Below, piece after piece: positions 26,643 through 39,240 of a stretch of 64,000 nucleotides of DNA. This stretch comes from Balamuthia mandrillaris (lineage: Eukaryota > Discosea > Longamoebia > Balamuthiidae): contig JAVKOQ010000026.1 in assembly GCA_031835245.1 (NCBI GenBank), positions 272,501 to 336,500 of the forward strand, given 5' to 3'. Below the pieces are notes generated by a model, which saw only the letters and a list, made by a program, of their open reading frames with translations, was not told the DNA's origin and did no database searches. The position numbers and the translations under genes were made by a program. Position 1 is the first letter of the stretch, and each line of letters starts with the position of its first letter.

Positions 26643-29468
26643 GGAAACGAAGAAGAAGAAGGGGGAGGGAAGAGAAAGAAAAGGGAGGAAAGAGAGCGAA
26701 AAGAGCAGACAAAAACCTCAAGAGCTTGCTCTCGGTGGCCAGCATTCAAATAATCGAAAAAGTCAAGAAGCGAAAGCAAAAGACCAAAGGTATTCCATAG
26801 TAGGTGGTCGTGGATTTTGGCTTGAAGCTGTTGACTGTCATAAACTTTGTAAATGGATTCGGCCAACCTCGATAGTCTTTGTCGCTCCGCGCTTTGTGAG
26901 GTGAGGACTTGTGAGAGAAGGCTGTTTATGATAGAGAGTACTTTGTCGTAGTTCTGAGAAAGGTGGTAAAGGTTGATAGCATCTTCATGATTGCCGTTGG
27001 CTTCGGAATCTCTGGCAGCAAGCTCCAGTATCTGTGATACTTTTTTTTCGTCTTGAATGAATTTTTGAATGTAGCCTTCTTTTTGCTTCAATCTTAATGC
27101 TGTGGCAGTGGATCAAAGGTCAGTAAATTATCGCCTTTAGGTGGCTGCAACACAGAGAGTGATTGAATGGAAGATAAATGGGAACATACTGTTTTGTTGG
27201 GAAAGAGGTGCACCAAGAAGAACCTCGAACTCGCGCGTTTCCAAGACAAGATCCTTGATACAACGGTGGCGAATGGCTTCATCGCTGATGAGGAGATAAT
27301 ATTCCAACGCAATTACTGGATCGGTTAGGCAGAAGGAACGCACATACTGCCGCAGCAGGCGCACGAAATTTATAAGACAACGGCCGCCCTGGTCCTCCAC
27401 AAAAACTAATGTATACCAAGAGTATTAATACCAGATATCATATTACTGCAAACTTCGGGTTGAATGTAAAAACGGAGCTACGTACAGGTTTCGTCTGCAG
27501 CAGGAACTTGATTCAAAACACCAAAGTGATGCAACGCAATGGCAAAGTGTACAGCCTCAACATGAAACTGTTCCTTTCTGAGATATTGAATAGCCTTTTG
27601 ATGATAAACCATGAATATAGGGACACTTGGAAAAAAGACCAGAAATATGCAAGTGACGGGAGTTGCTTTACCCGCTCGAATTGCTGAGTCATAAGCAAGA
27701 CCTGGAAGTAGAGTAAGGGATCTCTGCCTCTGCTGCTGAAGTGTGCTTCTCCATAGCTGCGCACCAACTCTTGCAACTGACGGAGGGTGCATTCTTGGCC
27801 AGTGCGTCCGCGTCTGGATCCTCCCTGTGGCTCGCCTTGTGGCTCTGTCTCATCGATTAGAGAAAGCTGTAACCATAACCAATCTTGGGTGGTAGAAAAT
27901 ACGGAGGGAAGGGATTTTTGAGGTTTGCATCTTCCTATGATGGTGTAGACAGCACGTTTGTAAACATCAGAGCTTGCCCGCACCACTCTTCTGCACTCGT
28001 TAAGATGTGCTGGATCCAGCACTCTGCAACAAGCAAAACAGTATTAGCTACACGCCTAAGTCTTCAGTAAACAAAGGAAGGAATGTAGAGGAATACCTTT
28101 GGTACTCAATATACTCTTGAAGAAGAGACGGAAAGTCGCCGAGCACGCGTGCAGCAGAGAGAGCAATCTCCAAGGCGCCCTGCAAGTCTCCGCATCTCAA
28201 CGCAAAGTAAACCTGTGGCCAGATAGGGTAGCCATCTACCACCTCCTCCAATTCTTTAGGCCAGTTATGCGGATCTGATCCGAATTGAGCCCTCCAGAAT
28301 GCCCGCACAAAGTTTTGAATGCCGGGCTCTCCTCCTAGTGCTGCCTGACGAGCGTTTCGTCGTATGAACAATGTTGCTATGTGCCTGTACCTTTAAAAAT
28401 AAAAAGCAAATATAATAAAGGTTTCAGCGAGTGGAGAAAAGTCAAGTGCCATTTGAGCGAAAGCCCAGATACGTACTGTTCCTCTAAGAAACTCTTTGCG
28501 CCAGAAATGAATGTCGCAGAGAATTGGGTCGAATCTCGTTGTAAAGCCCTTTGCAACAACTTCCAGCAATCCGCCACCTCCTCTCGCCTCTGCATCAATT
28601 GTTTGGGTGAGCAATTATTTTTTTTCAAAAAAGCAGCAAAACCTCGCGAATTGAGAAAGAGAAGGAGCACGTACAGCATCTGTCTCATCCACAGATAGAG
28701 CAGCTTCCGTGAAGCCAAGCAGCAGGTCATAAGGCTTGCCTGCAATGCGGTGCTCATGAAATAGATGTATGACACGAGCATAGGCCAACATCTTTGCGTC
28801 CATTTTGCCTTTCTTGCCACCAACGCCCACCAAAGCAGGTACCTCTCCCCAACCAACAGGACGAGCAGCCCCTCCCATGTATGCTCCTGCTGTAGAGGTC
28901 GGCGAAGCCATTCGTGGTCGCTCCCCGGCACGGCTGGCCGAGTGCTTGCCCAACGCCTCCAATAGGTCTGGTTTACTGTTCTCCCAATCCCGTTCCATGT
29001 TTCTGACATAGTTCTCTTTAAACCGAGTTATCGTCTTTCACAACAATGTCGTCAGCGGAAGGTAGGGTTGAAGGAATAGGAGTGAGAAAAAAATAAAGTG
29101 GAGCAAGTGCTAACCTCGTTCTTGGCTTCCTGTATGGCCGTCAGAATGATCATGTTGTGCTCGTGCTTGAGGTAACCCTCCACATCTGTTTCACTGAGTG
29201 GCTCCAAAGGGCCAAAAGTGGTCTTGAGGTTGATGGCGTTCAGACTACGGGCCAGCTTCTCGGCGTCGAACCTCTTCTCAGCCAACAGCGACTGACCCAT
29301 ATTTTTGGTAGCAGATTTATCTGCGCCGGAAACCTTGGCCAACAACCTCCGCGAGGTCTCGTTGATTTGTTCCACATTTCTGTGGATGAGATAGTCTTGA
29401 GTGTCCAAATGGGAGGTCAGTTGACGGGATTGCTCCAACAGCGCGGAGAAGTCAGTATGTCGTGACAT
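26042..29468 (-). CDS. NUP93: NUP93/NIC96, nuclear pore inner-ring scaffold
   Basis: Large helical nucleoporin that anchors the Nup62 channel complex to the pore scaffold. Starts MSRHTDFSALLEQSRQLTSH at 29468; the N-terminal coiled-coil includes NAINLKTTFGPLEPLSETD and DVEGYLKHEHN, which match NUP93's TTFEPLEP..DTD..GFLK. Later blocks are KMLAYARVIHLFHEHR, the WPQVYFALRCGDLQGALEIA block, YKRAVYTIIGRCKP, DWLWLQLSLIDE, SYGEAHFSSRGRDPLLYFQV, INFVRLLRQYVRSFCLTDP, DLVLETREFEVLLG and ILLAAMTILYKTY. The penultimate exon gives ALVTFAGRIQYR and the last MPGDTNSRLIRYEAFMS, matching the end of human NUP93 (GDTNARLVQMEVLMN). More than ten exons. An intron has a (GA)n array at 26576-26640. No membrane segment. 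Confidence 0.94.
26576..26640. repeat. (GA)n/GGAA microsatellite in a NUP93 intron
   Basis: Interrupted GA array of about 65 bp, (CT)n on the sense strand of NUP93. Confidence 0.92.
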
Positions 29469-30003
29469 GATGATGGAGGAAGGAGTATCTGTCGTGTAAG
29501 AGGTGCTGTTTGCCCTGCTCCGGCCGTAAGGAGAAAACCGCTGGCCACCACACCACCACCACCAGCACCCTTTTTGCTTTTTTCCTTGCTGCTTTCTCTC
29601 TCTCTTTCCCTCTTTTTTTGTTCCTGATCTGGCGCCAATCTTTGATCTAGATTTGATACAAATCTAATAGAGTAGATTTTTTCACCAACCTATTAGAATA
29701 GAGTAATTCTTGCAATCCCTCCCAACACACCAGCAAGCAAGCCAGCAGCAGGAGACTACAGGGGCAACCTCAACTCACTCACAAAAAACCTCAGAGCACG
29801 TGGAAGAGGATTGTGGTCCAGTGTCAACGCTGTAGAAACTTGTGCTTCCCTCATAAACAGCGGCAGCACAAAAAAAAAAAAAAGCAGAAGAACGACTACA
29901 AGGGTGTTTACTGTAGCAAAGGTGTTTTTTTTGGGGGAAGTAAAAAAGAGTTTTGGATACACTGGAAGAACAACATCAAAGCAGTCAATTCAGAAAGACA
30001 GGC
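29469..30003. other. Intergenic region, NUP93 promoter and ARPC4 3' flank
   Basis: 535 bp without a gene. It contains an AT-rich patch with the imperfect palindrome AGATTTGATACAAATCT at about 29650-29666, a repeat of TAGATTT and A-rich runs. ARPC4 ends at 30004 and NUP93 starts at 29468, both on the minus strand, so this is the NUP93 promoter plus the ARPC4 terminator. Confidence 0.5.
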
Positions 30004-30953
30004 TTAGACGAATTCCTTAAGATAAGACTGGGCAACAATACGAGCTCGCGTGTTGACGGCCAACTTCATCTCGCTGATTTCAGAATCAATGTCAGTCATG
30101 AATTGGACAATAAAGTCCACAATTTTGTGTTTGAACATGGACTCAGTGTGAAAGTTGGTGATGAGGAAGCTGATATCGTAGCCCTGTGCGGTATAACGAC
30201 AAGTGTTGTGATAAAGAGGTAACATTACACGAAGAAGAAGAACAGTATTAGTACCATTAAAACAACAACAAAAATCAAAGACAAGAAAGAGACACAAAAA
30301 AAGAGAAAGGAAGGAATCAACATAAAACACACACAAACCTCAATGGGTTTCCTCCTAAGAACAACGAAGTTCTCAGCACGCTGGGTCAAGAAGCGCATAA
30401 ACTTCTTGCAGAGAATGGTCTCCAGCTCGTCAGCCTGCTTAACGCAAATGCTGATTCTGAGAGAGTTGATCGAGCCTTCGATCAGCACCTTCTCGTTCTT
30501 GTTGCGGCTGATGACGACCGGGTTCAGCAAGAGCTCCTTGTTGGCTCTGTTAGATGGATACAAAAACGCAGCCAAGTCAGCAAAGTTTTTGATTGGAAAT
30601 GCGCTCCCCCCAAAGTATTTCTGTCGGTGCTGCATCTTTCTCTCTCTCGTCCAACAGATCTTCTGCTTACGCCTCTTTTCCTCCTACGTCTTTCATCTTT
30701 GGAACTGTGGAAAGGAGAATACTTGCCTGGCCTCAACCTCAGGCTTGTTGTGCCTCTCCACAACTTGGGACGCAAAGTTCTCCAAGCACATGGCGGCGGT
30801 AAGGGTTTGCCTGATGGCATTAAGGTAGGGCTCCAAAGTAGCAGACTGAAGAAGAACGAAATCAGCTGATTACCCACACACACATACACACACGCACTCA
30901 CTCAAAAAATAAATGCCGCCAAAGGGTAACGCAGAAGAGGGAAGCCGTACCAT
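30004..30953 (-). CDS. ARPC4: ARPC4, Arp2/3 complex subunit 4 (p20-ARC)
   Basis: Core subunit of the actin-nucleating Arp2/3 complex, about 168 aa. Highly conserved: [105 protein letters not shown] and [14 protein letters not shown] with stop at 30004. The start codon (30953-30951) is separated from the rest of the protein by an intron that begins right after ATG (ATG|GTACGG ... CAG|TCTGCT, exon 2 from 30845). The next intron, after EVEA, uses a GC donor (GCC AG|GCAAGT) and an AG acceptor; only this choice keeps the frame and the family sequence ([12 protein letters not shown]). The last intron splits RRKPIE from GYDIS. Confidence 0.97.
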
Positions 30954-31194
30954 GGCGTGACAAGCTCAAGCGTTGCTTATTTTTCTCTCTCTTTGGCGGT
31001 GGCGGCACCAAACCAAAATTAAAAACAAAGGGGGGGCGTAGGGCTGGGCGAGGGTCGCCCTATGCTGAAAATTGTCAATTTTATCGTGTCGACAAACTGG
31101 ATTCCCATTGGCCCTTTCGGAGTTTTAGCATATTGCACGAGGAGCAGTTTACAACAGAGTCCGTGTCGTCGTGGGTCGAATTGCTTCCTTACTT

Positions 31195-34100
31195 TTATTT
31201 GCGAGTACCCAGCGCAGCAAAAAAGTCATCATCATCATCCATCGCAGCAGGCCTTGCGGTGGTGGTGGTGGTGGTGGTGGAAGGTGTCACAAGCTTGGAC
31301 GAGGCAAACGAGGGAGAAGAAGGGGGCGTAGATCGTGAGGCAGCAAATGCTGCAAAGGGGTCCTCTTCTTCAAAGGCAGAAGCGGGTGCTTGCTTATGGG
31401 TGGCGAATGTTGCGGAAGCTGGGCGTTCCAAAGCGGCGAAGAAATCATCGTCGTCTTCCACCTTGCTCGTCATGCTGTTGTGCCCCATAGAGGAGCCATT
31501 TGAACGAGCTGCAGCCGATACTGCTGTTATTGTTTGGGATGGTTTTTGTGGCGTAGGGGGACGTTCCAGAGCCGCAAAGAAATCGTCGTCTTCCTCATTT
31601 GTCATGTCGTGATGCTGCTTTGAGGAACCGTTTGAGGAAGCTGCAGCTGGCATTGCTGTTGCTTTTTGGGGCTGTTTTTGCGGTGTGGGAGCCCGCTCCA
31701 AAGCCGCAAAGAAATCGTCATCGTCGTCTTTGCTTGTTGTGTTGTGCTGGTTTGAGGAACCATTTGAAGGGGCTGCAGCTGGCATTGCTGTTGCTTGGAG
31801 CTGTATTTGTGACGTAGGAGACCGTTCCGAAGATACAAAGAAATCATCAGCATCATCGTCTTCCTTGGTGGTTGGGTTGTGGTGCTGGTTTGAGGAAACA
31901 TTTGAAGGGGTTGTAGCTGTTTCTGCTGTTGCTGTTTGGGGCAGTTGTGGCGTGGACGACCGTTCCAAAGACACAAAGAAATCGTTGCCATCTTCCTCAT
32001 TTGTTGTGTTGTCGCGGTCCTCCGTTAAAGAAGCAGCTGCAGGTGGCACTGCTATTGCTGCTGGAGGCTGTTTTTGTTGCACAGGAGAGCTGGTAGGATC
32101 CCTACGTTCCAGCTCTGGTTCGATATTCATTTCTTCAATTTTTGGTGTCTCAGCCAAAGACCGAGCGGAATGTACTATTCTGTCATCAGGCTGCCACAGG
32201 GCAGAGGGCTGTAATGCTTCTCTCCATTGCTTGAACGAATCCCCAATAAACTTTTTCCACTCTTCATTTCCAGATAGTACATCGGCAAGCTCTTTTGAAC
32301 AGGTGGCGTCTTTCTGCAGTAGCAAAATGTTTTCAGTCATTGATACCAAGTGACCAATCGCACAGGAATGCTGCCCTATTGCTTTGCTTCTGCATGGATA
32401 TTTCGTTAGCGACTCAATATTCAATAATAAGATTACCCTCAGTTTTCTGAGGATGGGCGGCTTACTGTTGCTGTCCGAGCTGAGCAAATTTTGAGAGCAG
32501 CTTGTATTCTTTGCATAACTATAAAAGGAGAATTGAGTTAACAAATGCAACTTCTCGACCCGCTGCAACATAAAACATACGGGAATAAGCAGAGCTTCAT
32601 GAGTTATTAACATAGCATGAGTTAACATGACGCCGATCTGGTGATGGAGTACGTTGTGTCGGGGTTTGGCAAAGAATACGTCCTGCAAGAAAGAGAGAGA
32701 GAGAGAGTCATTAAACCTTCTGCAAGCACGACGAAGTTGGTACACACCAAACAAGCAGGAAGTACAGAGTTGTCCACAAAGGCTTGAATGAACTGTGGAT
32801 TGTTGGTTGCAAGCGCGCTTGCAAGAACCTCTAATACAGCTAGAGTAACCGTAGGGGAACCTTCGGCAAGTGAGCTTTGAAGAAGGTTTAGGAAGATAGG
32901 CAACTGTGACAGAATAGCATCAAACAAAGCGTTTAGTTCCACAACCAGGGACCGCATGGCCTTAACTTCCGGTGTTACATGCAAAGATAAATCGGCCTCA
33001 CTCGGGCTAGCAGAGTTAGGCTTGAGTGCATCTGGAAGGGTATCGCTTAACAAGTTACCACTATCAGAAGCGGTGCCATTTGTTGCTGCTATGTCTTTGT
33101 TTAAAGTAGATGCCCTCCTTTGTTTGCGCTGGCGAGTAATGCTCCAATCTAGCAACCGCCGTATGCACTCCAAACCGGCTACAAGTTTGAGCTGATGAAA
33201 AAGTGGCCAGTAAGGTAACAGTCATAAGCAAGGTAAAAGTGAACAGAATATCACAAACCGTCTGCTCTTTGACACTCTTCGAGGTAATAAGAGCTAACAG
33301 CTGGTCACAACGCTGTGCAACTTCCAGGATATCCAAGACCAGCGGTGACGTATCCGAAGAGACAGATATCAGTTGAGAAAGGAGTTGAAGGGCATTTGTC
33401 TGTACTGTGCTCACGTGAGAAGCACCAAGCCACTGAAACAGCTTTCCAATAAAGTCTTCTTCTGCAAGCCACTGTGTCAGTTCAGCTGCACTGTCAGCAT
33501 ATTTACTTGCTTACACCTTTTAACAAAAATGGGGTTCATACCTTAGCTACTCCAATTGGCGACACCAGCTCATCTTCAAAGAGGATCAACAGAGGCTCTG
33601 CCAAAGTCTGGCTTGACATAACTGCCTGCAATACAAGGCGATCTACGTAGCCTTTGTGCCCTTTCAGGCAATCAAACGTCTTTTGTGGTCAGTAGCAGAG
33701 AAAAGAGAAGCAAAAAGAGAACGATAGAAGAGAGGGGAGCAGAGAGCAGAGAGCAAAGAAGGGTTACCTGCTTTCTCCTCCGCTTTATCAGCCAAAGAAG
33801 GATCTTACTCATATGTTGACAAGAGAGGCTGTTCAAAGGAGGATCTCTGTCCAAAAAGTCAAGCATGTGATGCAGCAAGCCGGTAGCAGCAGCGTCGTCG
33901 TCGCTGCCCAAGAAGGCGTCCATGAGGGTGTCCACCTCCAGGCAAAACATTTCGCAACAAAGAAAGGCATACCTGCCGTTACATCAAGGAGAAGGTTACC
34001 GTAGGCATATATACATCGCTGCGTTTCATGGAACGCTAGGTCCTGCCTTTGGCAATGGAGAACACACACACGACAGCACGTACCTGAACCTCTGCTCCGG

Positions 34101-34472
34101 GGTGGTCAAGTTGTGGCCGCCTTCCTCCTCCGTGAAGCTTACCGTTTCATCGAACAAGGCAAGGTCAACAAGTTTTTCTCGCACGCCCCTCTCCAATATA
34201 CTTCACACACAAAGGGAGAGAGAGAGAGAGAGAGAGTTCATGAGCGGAGACAAAAGGAGGGATCAACCAAAGGCATATGACCTGCCTTAAACAGAAAAAA
34301 AAAAGGAGGAGAGGGCGACGTACAGAGAGAGCAGCTTCGGGTTTGGCAACTTCACCTGCGTCAAAAAGTCTTCCTCTTCCAAGAACTCCAGGGTAAAGTG
34401 GCTCTTCTGCTCTATCATGTCCTGCAGGTGCAGGCTCTCCCCCAAGGAGGCCAGCAGGTCGAAGGCGTTCAT
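31195..34472 (-). CDS. SAPS-domain protein, PP6 regulatory subunit-like
   Basis: Homologue of yeast SAP/animal PPP6R proteins, which bind and direct the Sit4/PP6 phosphatase. The N-terminus at 34472 (MNAFDLLASLGESLHLQDMI, then LEFLEEEDFLTQVKLPNPKL) matches PPP6R 'TLEELLDEEDVLQECK..N.KL'. Helical repeats follow: TPEQRFRYA, GLLHHMLDFLDRDPPLN, LKGHKGYVDRLVLQA, ISVSSDTSPLVLDIL and the ECIRRLLDW segment. The C-terminal ~330 residues are unlike other family members: six or so acidic repeats of the type DDDDFFAALER separated by Pro/Thr/Gln/Ala-rich spacers, plus one EEDPFAAFAA, a poly-Thr tract (31258-31280) and a final DDDDDFFAALGTRK. About ten exons. A short (GA)n array is intronic at about 32690-32708 and another at 34210-34237. 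Confidence 0.87.
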
Positions 34473-34782
34473 TCTTCCTTGAGGCGGTCTTTCTGCTGCT
34501 TCTTCTGCTGCTTCTTGGATGCCGCCGCCGCCGCCGCCGCTGTTCGCCTTTCTGGCGTCCGCCTTTTGGAGAAGTTGTCGACAAAAAGCACATACACTAA
34601 TAGGTTGGGTATACTTGGAAGGGAAAAGGCAAGACTACCCCTCAAGTCAGCGGTGTCGGCAAAAAGGCGGCCCCTTCCTCATTTCCCGTTCCACAAGAAA
34701 AAGCGACGACGAGCACAGCAGCACGCACCACAGAAGCTTGCCTCTGCCCCACCCTTGCACCCACACCTCACCAGCTACGAAC
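34473..34782. promoter_or_regulatory. Divergent promoter between SAPS gene and SUCLG1
   Basis: 310 bp between divergent start codons. The sequence CTAATAGGTTGG (34597-34608) also occurs, reversed, upstream of NUP93 at 29685-29696; a 12-base match can arise by chance in 64 kb, so no function is claimed. A CCG-type trinucleotide run lies near 34520-34545. Confidence 0.4.
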
Positions 34783-36473
34783 ATGCAAAGAGGCACTATT
34801 TTGATGATGAGACGGGGAACTCCTCTTGCTTCTTTCCCTTGCGGCGGCGGGCTGGAGGCACGCCCCGTGATGTTCAACGGCATGGCGAAGCGTTTCCAGT
34901 CTTCCTCCACTCAGCGCCCTGCCGTCCTCATCAACAAGCACACCAAGGTTATTTGCCAGGGCTTCACCGGTAAGCAGGTACGTGCTTTCTTCTCTTCGGC
35001 CGCCGGTTGTTTGTGGAAGCCAAGGGCCACGCACTTAATTCTCACGCCGCACTCTGGAATAAAAATAATAATAGGGCACTTTTCACAGCAAACAAGCCAT
35101 CGAGTACGGCACAAAGATGGTGGGTGGTGTTTCTCCTGGAAAGGGTGGCCAAACTCACTTGGACCTGCCTGTATTCAACTCTGTTGCTGAGGTCTATCCT
35201 TCTCCCTTTTTACCTGTCTCTCTCTCTCTCTCTGTTGGGTGTGCTCTGTACCTTTCCTTCTGTCTTTCTTTTCTTCACTGTGGGAGCAAGCACTCACTTG
35301 ACGTATTTCCTCGTTTTCTCTGTGTAACAGGCTAAGAAGCAGACCGACGCCAACGCTACAGTGATTTATGTGCCTCCTCCATTTGCGGCCAAGGCCATTG
35401 AGGAGGCCATTGACGCTGAGATGGAGCTGGCGGTTTGCATCACGGAGGGCATTCCCCAACAAGACATGGTGCGTGTGAAACAGAGACTGTTGTCGCCCAA
35501 CTGTAAGACCCGCCTCATTGGCCCCAACTGCCCTGGTATCATCAAACCTGGAGAGTGCAAGATTGGCATCATGCCTGGTCACATCCACACCCCCGGCAAG
35601 ATTGGTTTGTTTTTTTTTTCTCTCTTTTTGTTCTGTTCCCAGGGCCAACTTTCGTGCTTACTTTGCATGTTCGCTTTTTAACACAAAGGTATCGTTTCAA
35701 GGTCTGGCACACTGACCTACGAGGCTGTTGCTCAAACCACCGCTGTTGGTTTGGGTCAATCTACATGTGTTGGTATTGGTGGTGACCCTTTCAACGGTAC
35801 TGACTTTGTGGATATTTTGAAACTGTTTGCTAAGGATCCTGAAACGAAAGGTTTTATTCGCTTCACCTCCCATACCACTGGTTGCGTCTCACTTTTCTCT
35901 CCCCTCCTTCCTGTTCTTTCTCCGTCTGTGGTACACAAAAGGCATCATTTTGATTGGAGAAATCGGAGGCTCCGCTGAAGAGCAAGCCGCCCAGTACCTG
36001 AAGGAGAATCCCATTGGCAAGCCTGTCGTATCCTTCATTGCTGGTCTTACCGCTCCCCCTGGCCGTCGCATGGGTTTGTTCGCAAAACACAATCTGATCT
36101 CTCTCTCTCTTTCTCTTGCACTTCCGTCCTTTCTCTTTCTCTTTCTCTTTCTCTTTCTCTTTCTCTTTCTCTTTCTCTTTCTCTTTCTCTTTCTCTTTCT
36201 CTTTCTCTTTCTCTTTCTCTTTCTCTTTCTCTTTCTCTTTCTCTTTCTCTTTCTCTTTCTCTTTCTCTTTCTCTTTCTCTTTCTCTTTCTCTTTCTCTGC
36301 CACGCATCTTGTACTCATTTTGCTGTTAAAAAGGTCATGCTGGCGCTATCATCTCCGGAGGAAAGGGAACGGCAGCAGACAAGATCCATGCTCTCAGAGA
36401 GGCTGGTGTGATCATATCGGAGTCGCCAGCCAAGCTTGGCCAGACCATGCTTGCTGCCATGAACAAGCTGTGA
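34783..36473 (+). CDS. SUCLG1: Succinyl-CoA ligase alpha subunit, mitochondrial
   Basis: TCA-cycle enzyme subunit: succinyl-CoA + NDP + Pi to succinate + CoA + NTP, through a phospho-histidine. The presequence ([20 protein letters not shown], then ...[10 protein letters not shown]) is Arg/Ser-rich. The catalytic chain follows with [21 protein letters not shown], the CoA-site motif [112 protein letters not shown] (active-site His in GHAG) and KLGQTM before the stop at 36473. Six exons, all phase-consistent, donors GTACGT and similar. The intron splitting GRRM from GHAG carries a 168-bp (TTTCTC)n array. The partner beta subunit is not in the window. Confidence 0.97.
36131..36298. repeat. (TTTCTC)n array in the last SUCLG1 intron
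   Basis: 28 nearly perfect hexamers just upstream of the last exon. Pure pyrimidine on the sense strand, ending about 30 nt before the acceptor AG. Confidence 0.96.
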
Positions 36474-36578
36474 AAGCCATCGTAAACGCAAATCCACAAG
36501 CGTGGCCCTATTGTGCTTTTTCTTTTTTCCAAAACAAAAATTTACAGCATAAAAGAGAGGCAACAAGCAAGTACGCCG

Positions 36579-37023
36579 CTAAGAAGAGGATGCTTGGCTC
36601 ACAGTGATAAGAGGAGGGGCACATGGATGGAAATAGATAGTTTGGAGTGGTGCTTCTGTCAGCGAAAGAGATAGGCGCCATCGGTTGAGGCAATAGGTGG
36701 CCGCTGAAGGGAAACACACACACAATGTAAAGCAGGCCTCAGCAGCAGGAGCCAAGTTCTCCAAGGTTTGTGTGGCAGCTCCCTGCCAAAAATAGGCTCG
36801 ACTGGGGGGTTGCTTGCCCGGCCGCACAAACGCAGCTGTCTGTTGTGCAAAAAAGTGTTGTGGTGGTTGCTGGTGGTGATGGTGGGCGGAGGAGAAGGCA
36901 TCCTCGCCAGGTTCCAGGCTTTCCAACGTGGGACGCAATGTGCGGTGGATAGACATGTTTTTAACACTTACGCTCACCTCTACCACACATATTCTGCAGA
37001 GTTGGCGCATTTGGGTTGTTAGA

Positions 37024-37054
<31 letters not shown>

Positions 37055-39202
37055 CGTGGGGACAAACCCAAAGTTTTCAAAGTCATGGGCGACGTGTGTA
37101 GGGGCTTGCATTGAAAACCGAAGTAAGGCGGAGAGAGGAGGCTCGCTACGCTTTCTATCGATTGACTTGAAGAGAGAGTTTTGGAGAAGATGGGCAGAAC
37201 GGAGTGTAGGAACATGACAAAGCGGGGCCAAGCGGGGTTGCGCCACAAAGGGCACAGATAAGACGTTCTGCTGACCAATGTGTTGCCCGTTGGAAGTCTG
37301 CCAAAACACCACCATATCCACATATTGAGGTTTGACGGTGTTGCCGCCCGACTTAAATTCGGTGGAAACACTCCCACGCGGTGATACAGGAGAGATATCC
37401 TGTTCTACAGGGGTTCCCCAAGGATCAACCGCCTGCTCGGCTCTTCTGTGCTCGTAACGGGCTGTTTGCCACTCTCCTTTCAAAAAGTCAATATATGGGG
37501 TTGCGGTACTATCAACACCTTGTGTGTTCTGGTGGGTGGAGTGAATAATCAGTAAACATAAACTAGAGGGAGAGGGAGAGAACTAAATGAGAAAGAAAAG
37601 ACAGGCACGTACAAGACATAGATTGGTGTGAACTAAAACAGTTTCATCCGAGTCAGGCTTGGGAAGAGTACTGGGCAAAAGCCGGAAAAGCAAGGTTGTA
37701 GTTTGCTTGGGTCCAATGGTCATGTCCTGCATTACGCGCGTGGAATCCTCTTGCGAGGAGTCTCGCTGAGTGGTTAAGGATTGAGCAAGTGCATCCTCCT
37801 GGTAGGTCAAAGGCGTCAACGTCCAATAGGCAGAAATGAGGGAAATTTGAAGGCAACGAAAGAAGCAGGCCGTGCCGTCATTTACGTTGGCGAGATCCAG
37901 CCCAAGCACGTAGGAGTTCACATCGGCAACGCTTTCCTTGACAAAGGAAGTCAATTGCAGCGAGGGTTTGACTTGAAAGGTTTCCGAAACTTTGGCGAGA
38001 CGGTACTTCATTTCTGGGTTTTCCTTGATGGGTTCGTAGTAAAAGAGGAAGCGGAAGGCATGCCCTCCCGTGACTGCACCACGAACCCAAACAGGCACCG
38101 TAACGGTGGCCCCAGGAGCCAACCCTTGCAGATATGGTAGCTCTATAATGCTAGGGTCAGTCAGTTGCCCTACAATAGAGGGTCCATTAATACTTCCATC
38201 GGATCCTTCATTTCGCCCTGGCGTTGATAGCTTGTACTTGAAGGAGGGGTTGGGATGAAGCTGACTTTCTGTGGACGTGAAGCCATCCTCTTCTTGCTCC
38301 TCCTCTTCCTTCTTTGTCTTACCGGTAGTCCACACATCTCCAAAAGGTAGCAGAGGAAGTGATCCATTGCCATCTGCCTGACTGGTCGCGGTGGAGGCAG
38401 AAGAGGATGCTGCTGAACCAGAAACTACAGAGTCGTTTGGTGTGCCTAAAACAAAAAAGTGAGGGTGTGATAGCTTCACTTTGGCATTTTGCAGCGGCAT
38501 TTGGCCCTTGTTGCTGATTGTAAGGTCTAGCCGCCGCAGCTCTCCTTGTAGCATATAGTTGGGAAAGTGAGCAAAAGAAACCTGCAATAGTGGCATTGGC
38601 CGGGTCACCCGTATGCTCAACTGGTAACTTTCTCCGTCTGCACTAGAAGCTGAGGACTCAGCATTAGCTGCCCCCGAATTTTCCGTAGGAGAGGGTCCCG
38701 ATGTTGTTTGGGAGGCAGCCATGGCTATGTTGCGCCAGCTGCGGGGAAGTTTAAAGTATTGCTGTCCCCACACTAGACCGCACAGGTAGAATCCTATTCC
38801 TTTGATGTGTAGCGTCCCTCGCTTTAATGCTACCACCGGGAACAATAGCTACAACATTTAAATCATTTGGAAAAGAAAAATGTCGTGAGCGTTGACCACA
38901 AAGAGGGACAGGAATTAGTTGGCAGCACGTACCTTTTTCTTCTCTCCAGGTCGCAACACCAAGTCAAAAGGCTCAACCTCAAAGGCAACCTCGCCGCCAC
39001 TTTCCTCATCAGAGGGTTGCGCAGACGGAGTCGAGGGAAGTTCATGCTCGCATACCAATTGCAGCTGAGTAAATTGGATAGGCACCTGGAGAGGGTTTCT
39101 TACTTCTACTTCAACATAAATATATTCTACATTATAGTTGGGGTGGTATAATGGGTGGAGGCAAGAAGTTGGGGTGAGCACATGAAATGGTAATGTACAG
39201 AG

Positions 39203-39240
<38 letters not shown>

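Noticed and set aside
35863-36318. Lys-Glu or Arg-Glu repeat proteins on the minus strand
   Set aside because: Artefacts of the (TTTCTC)n array in the SUCLG1 intron.
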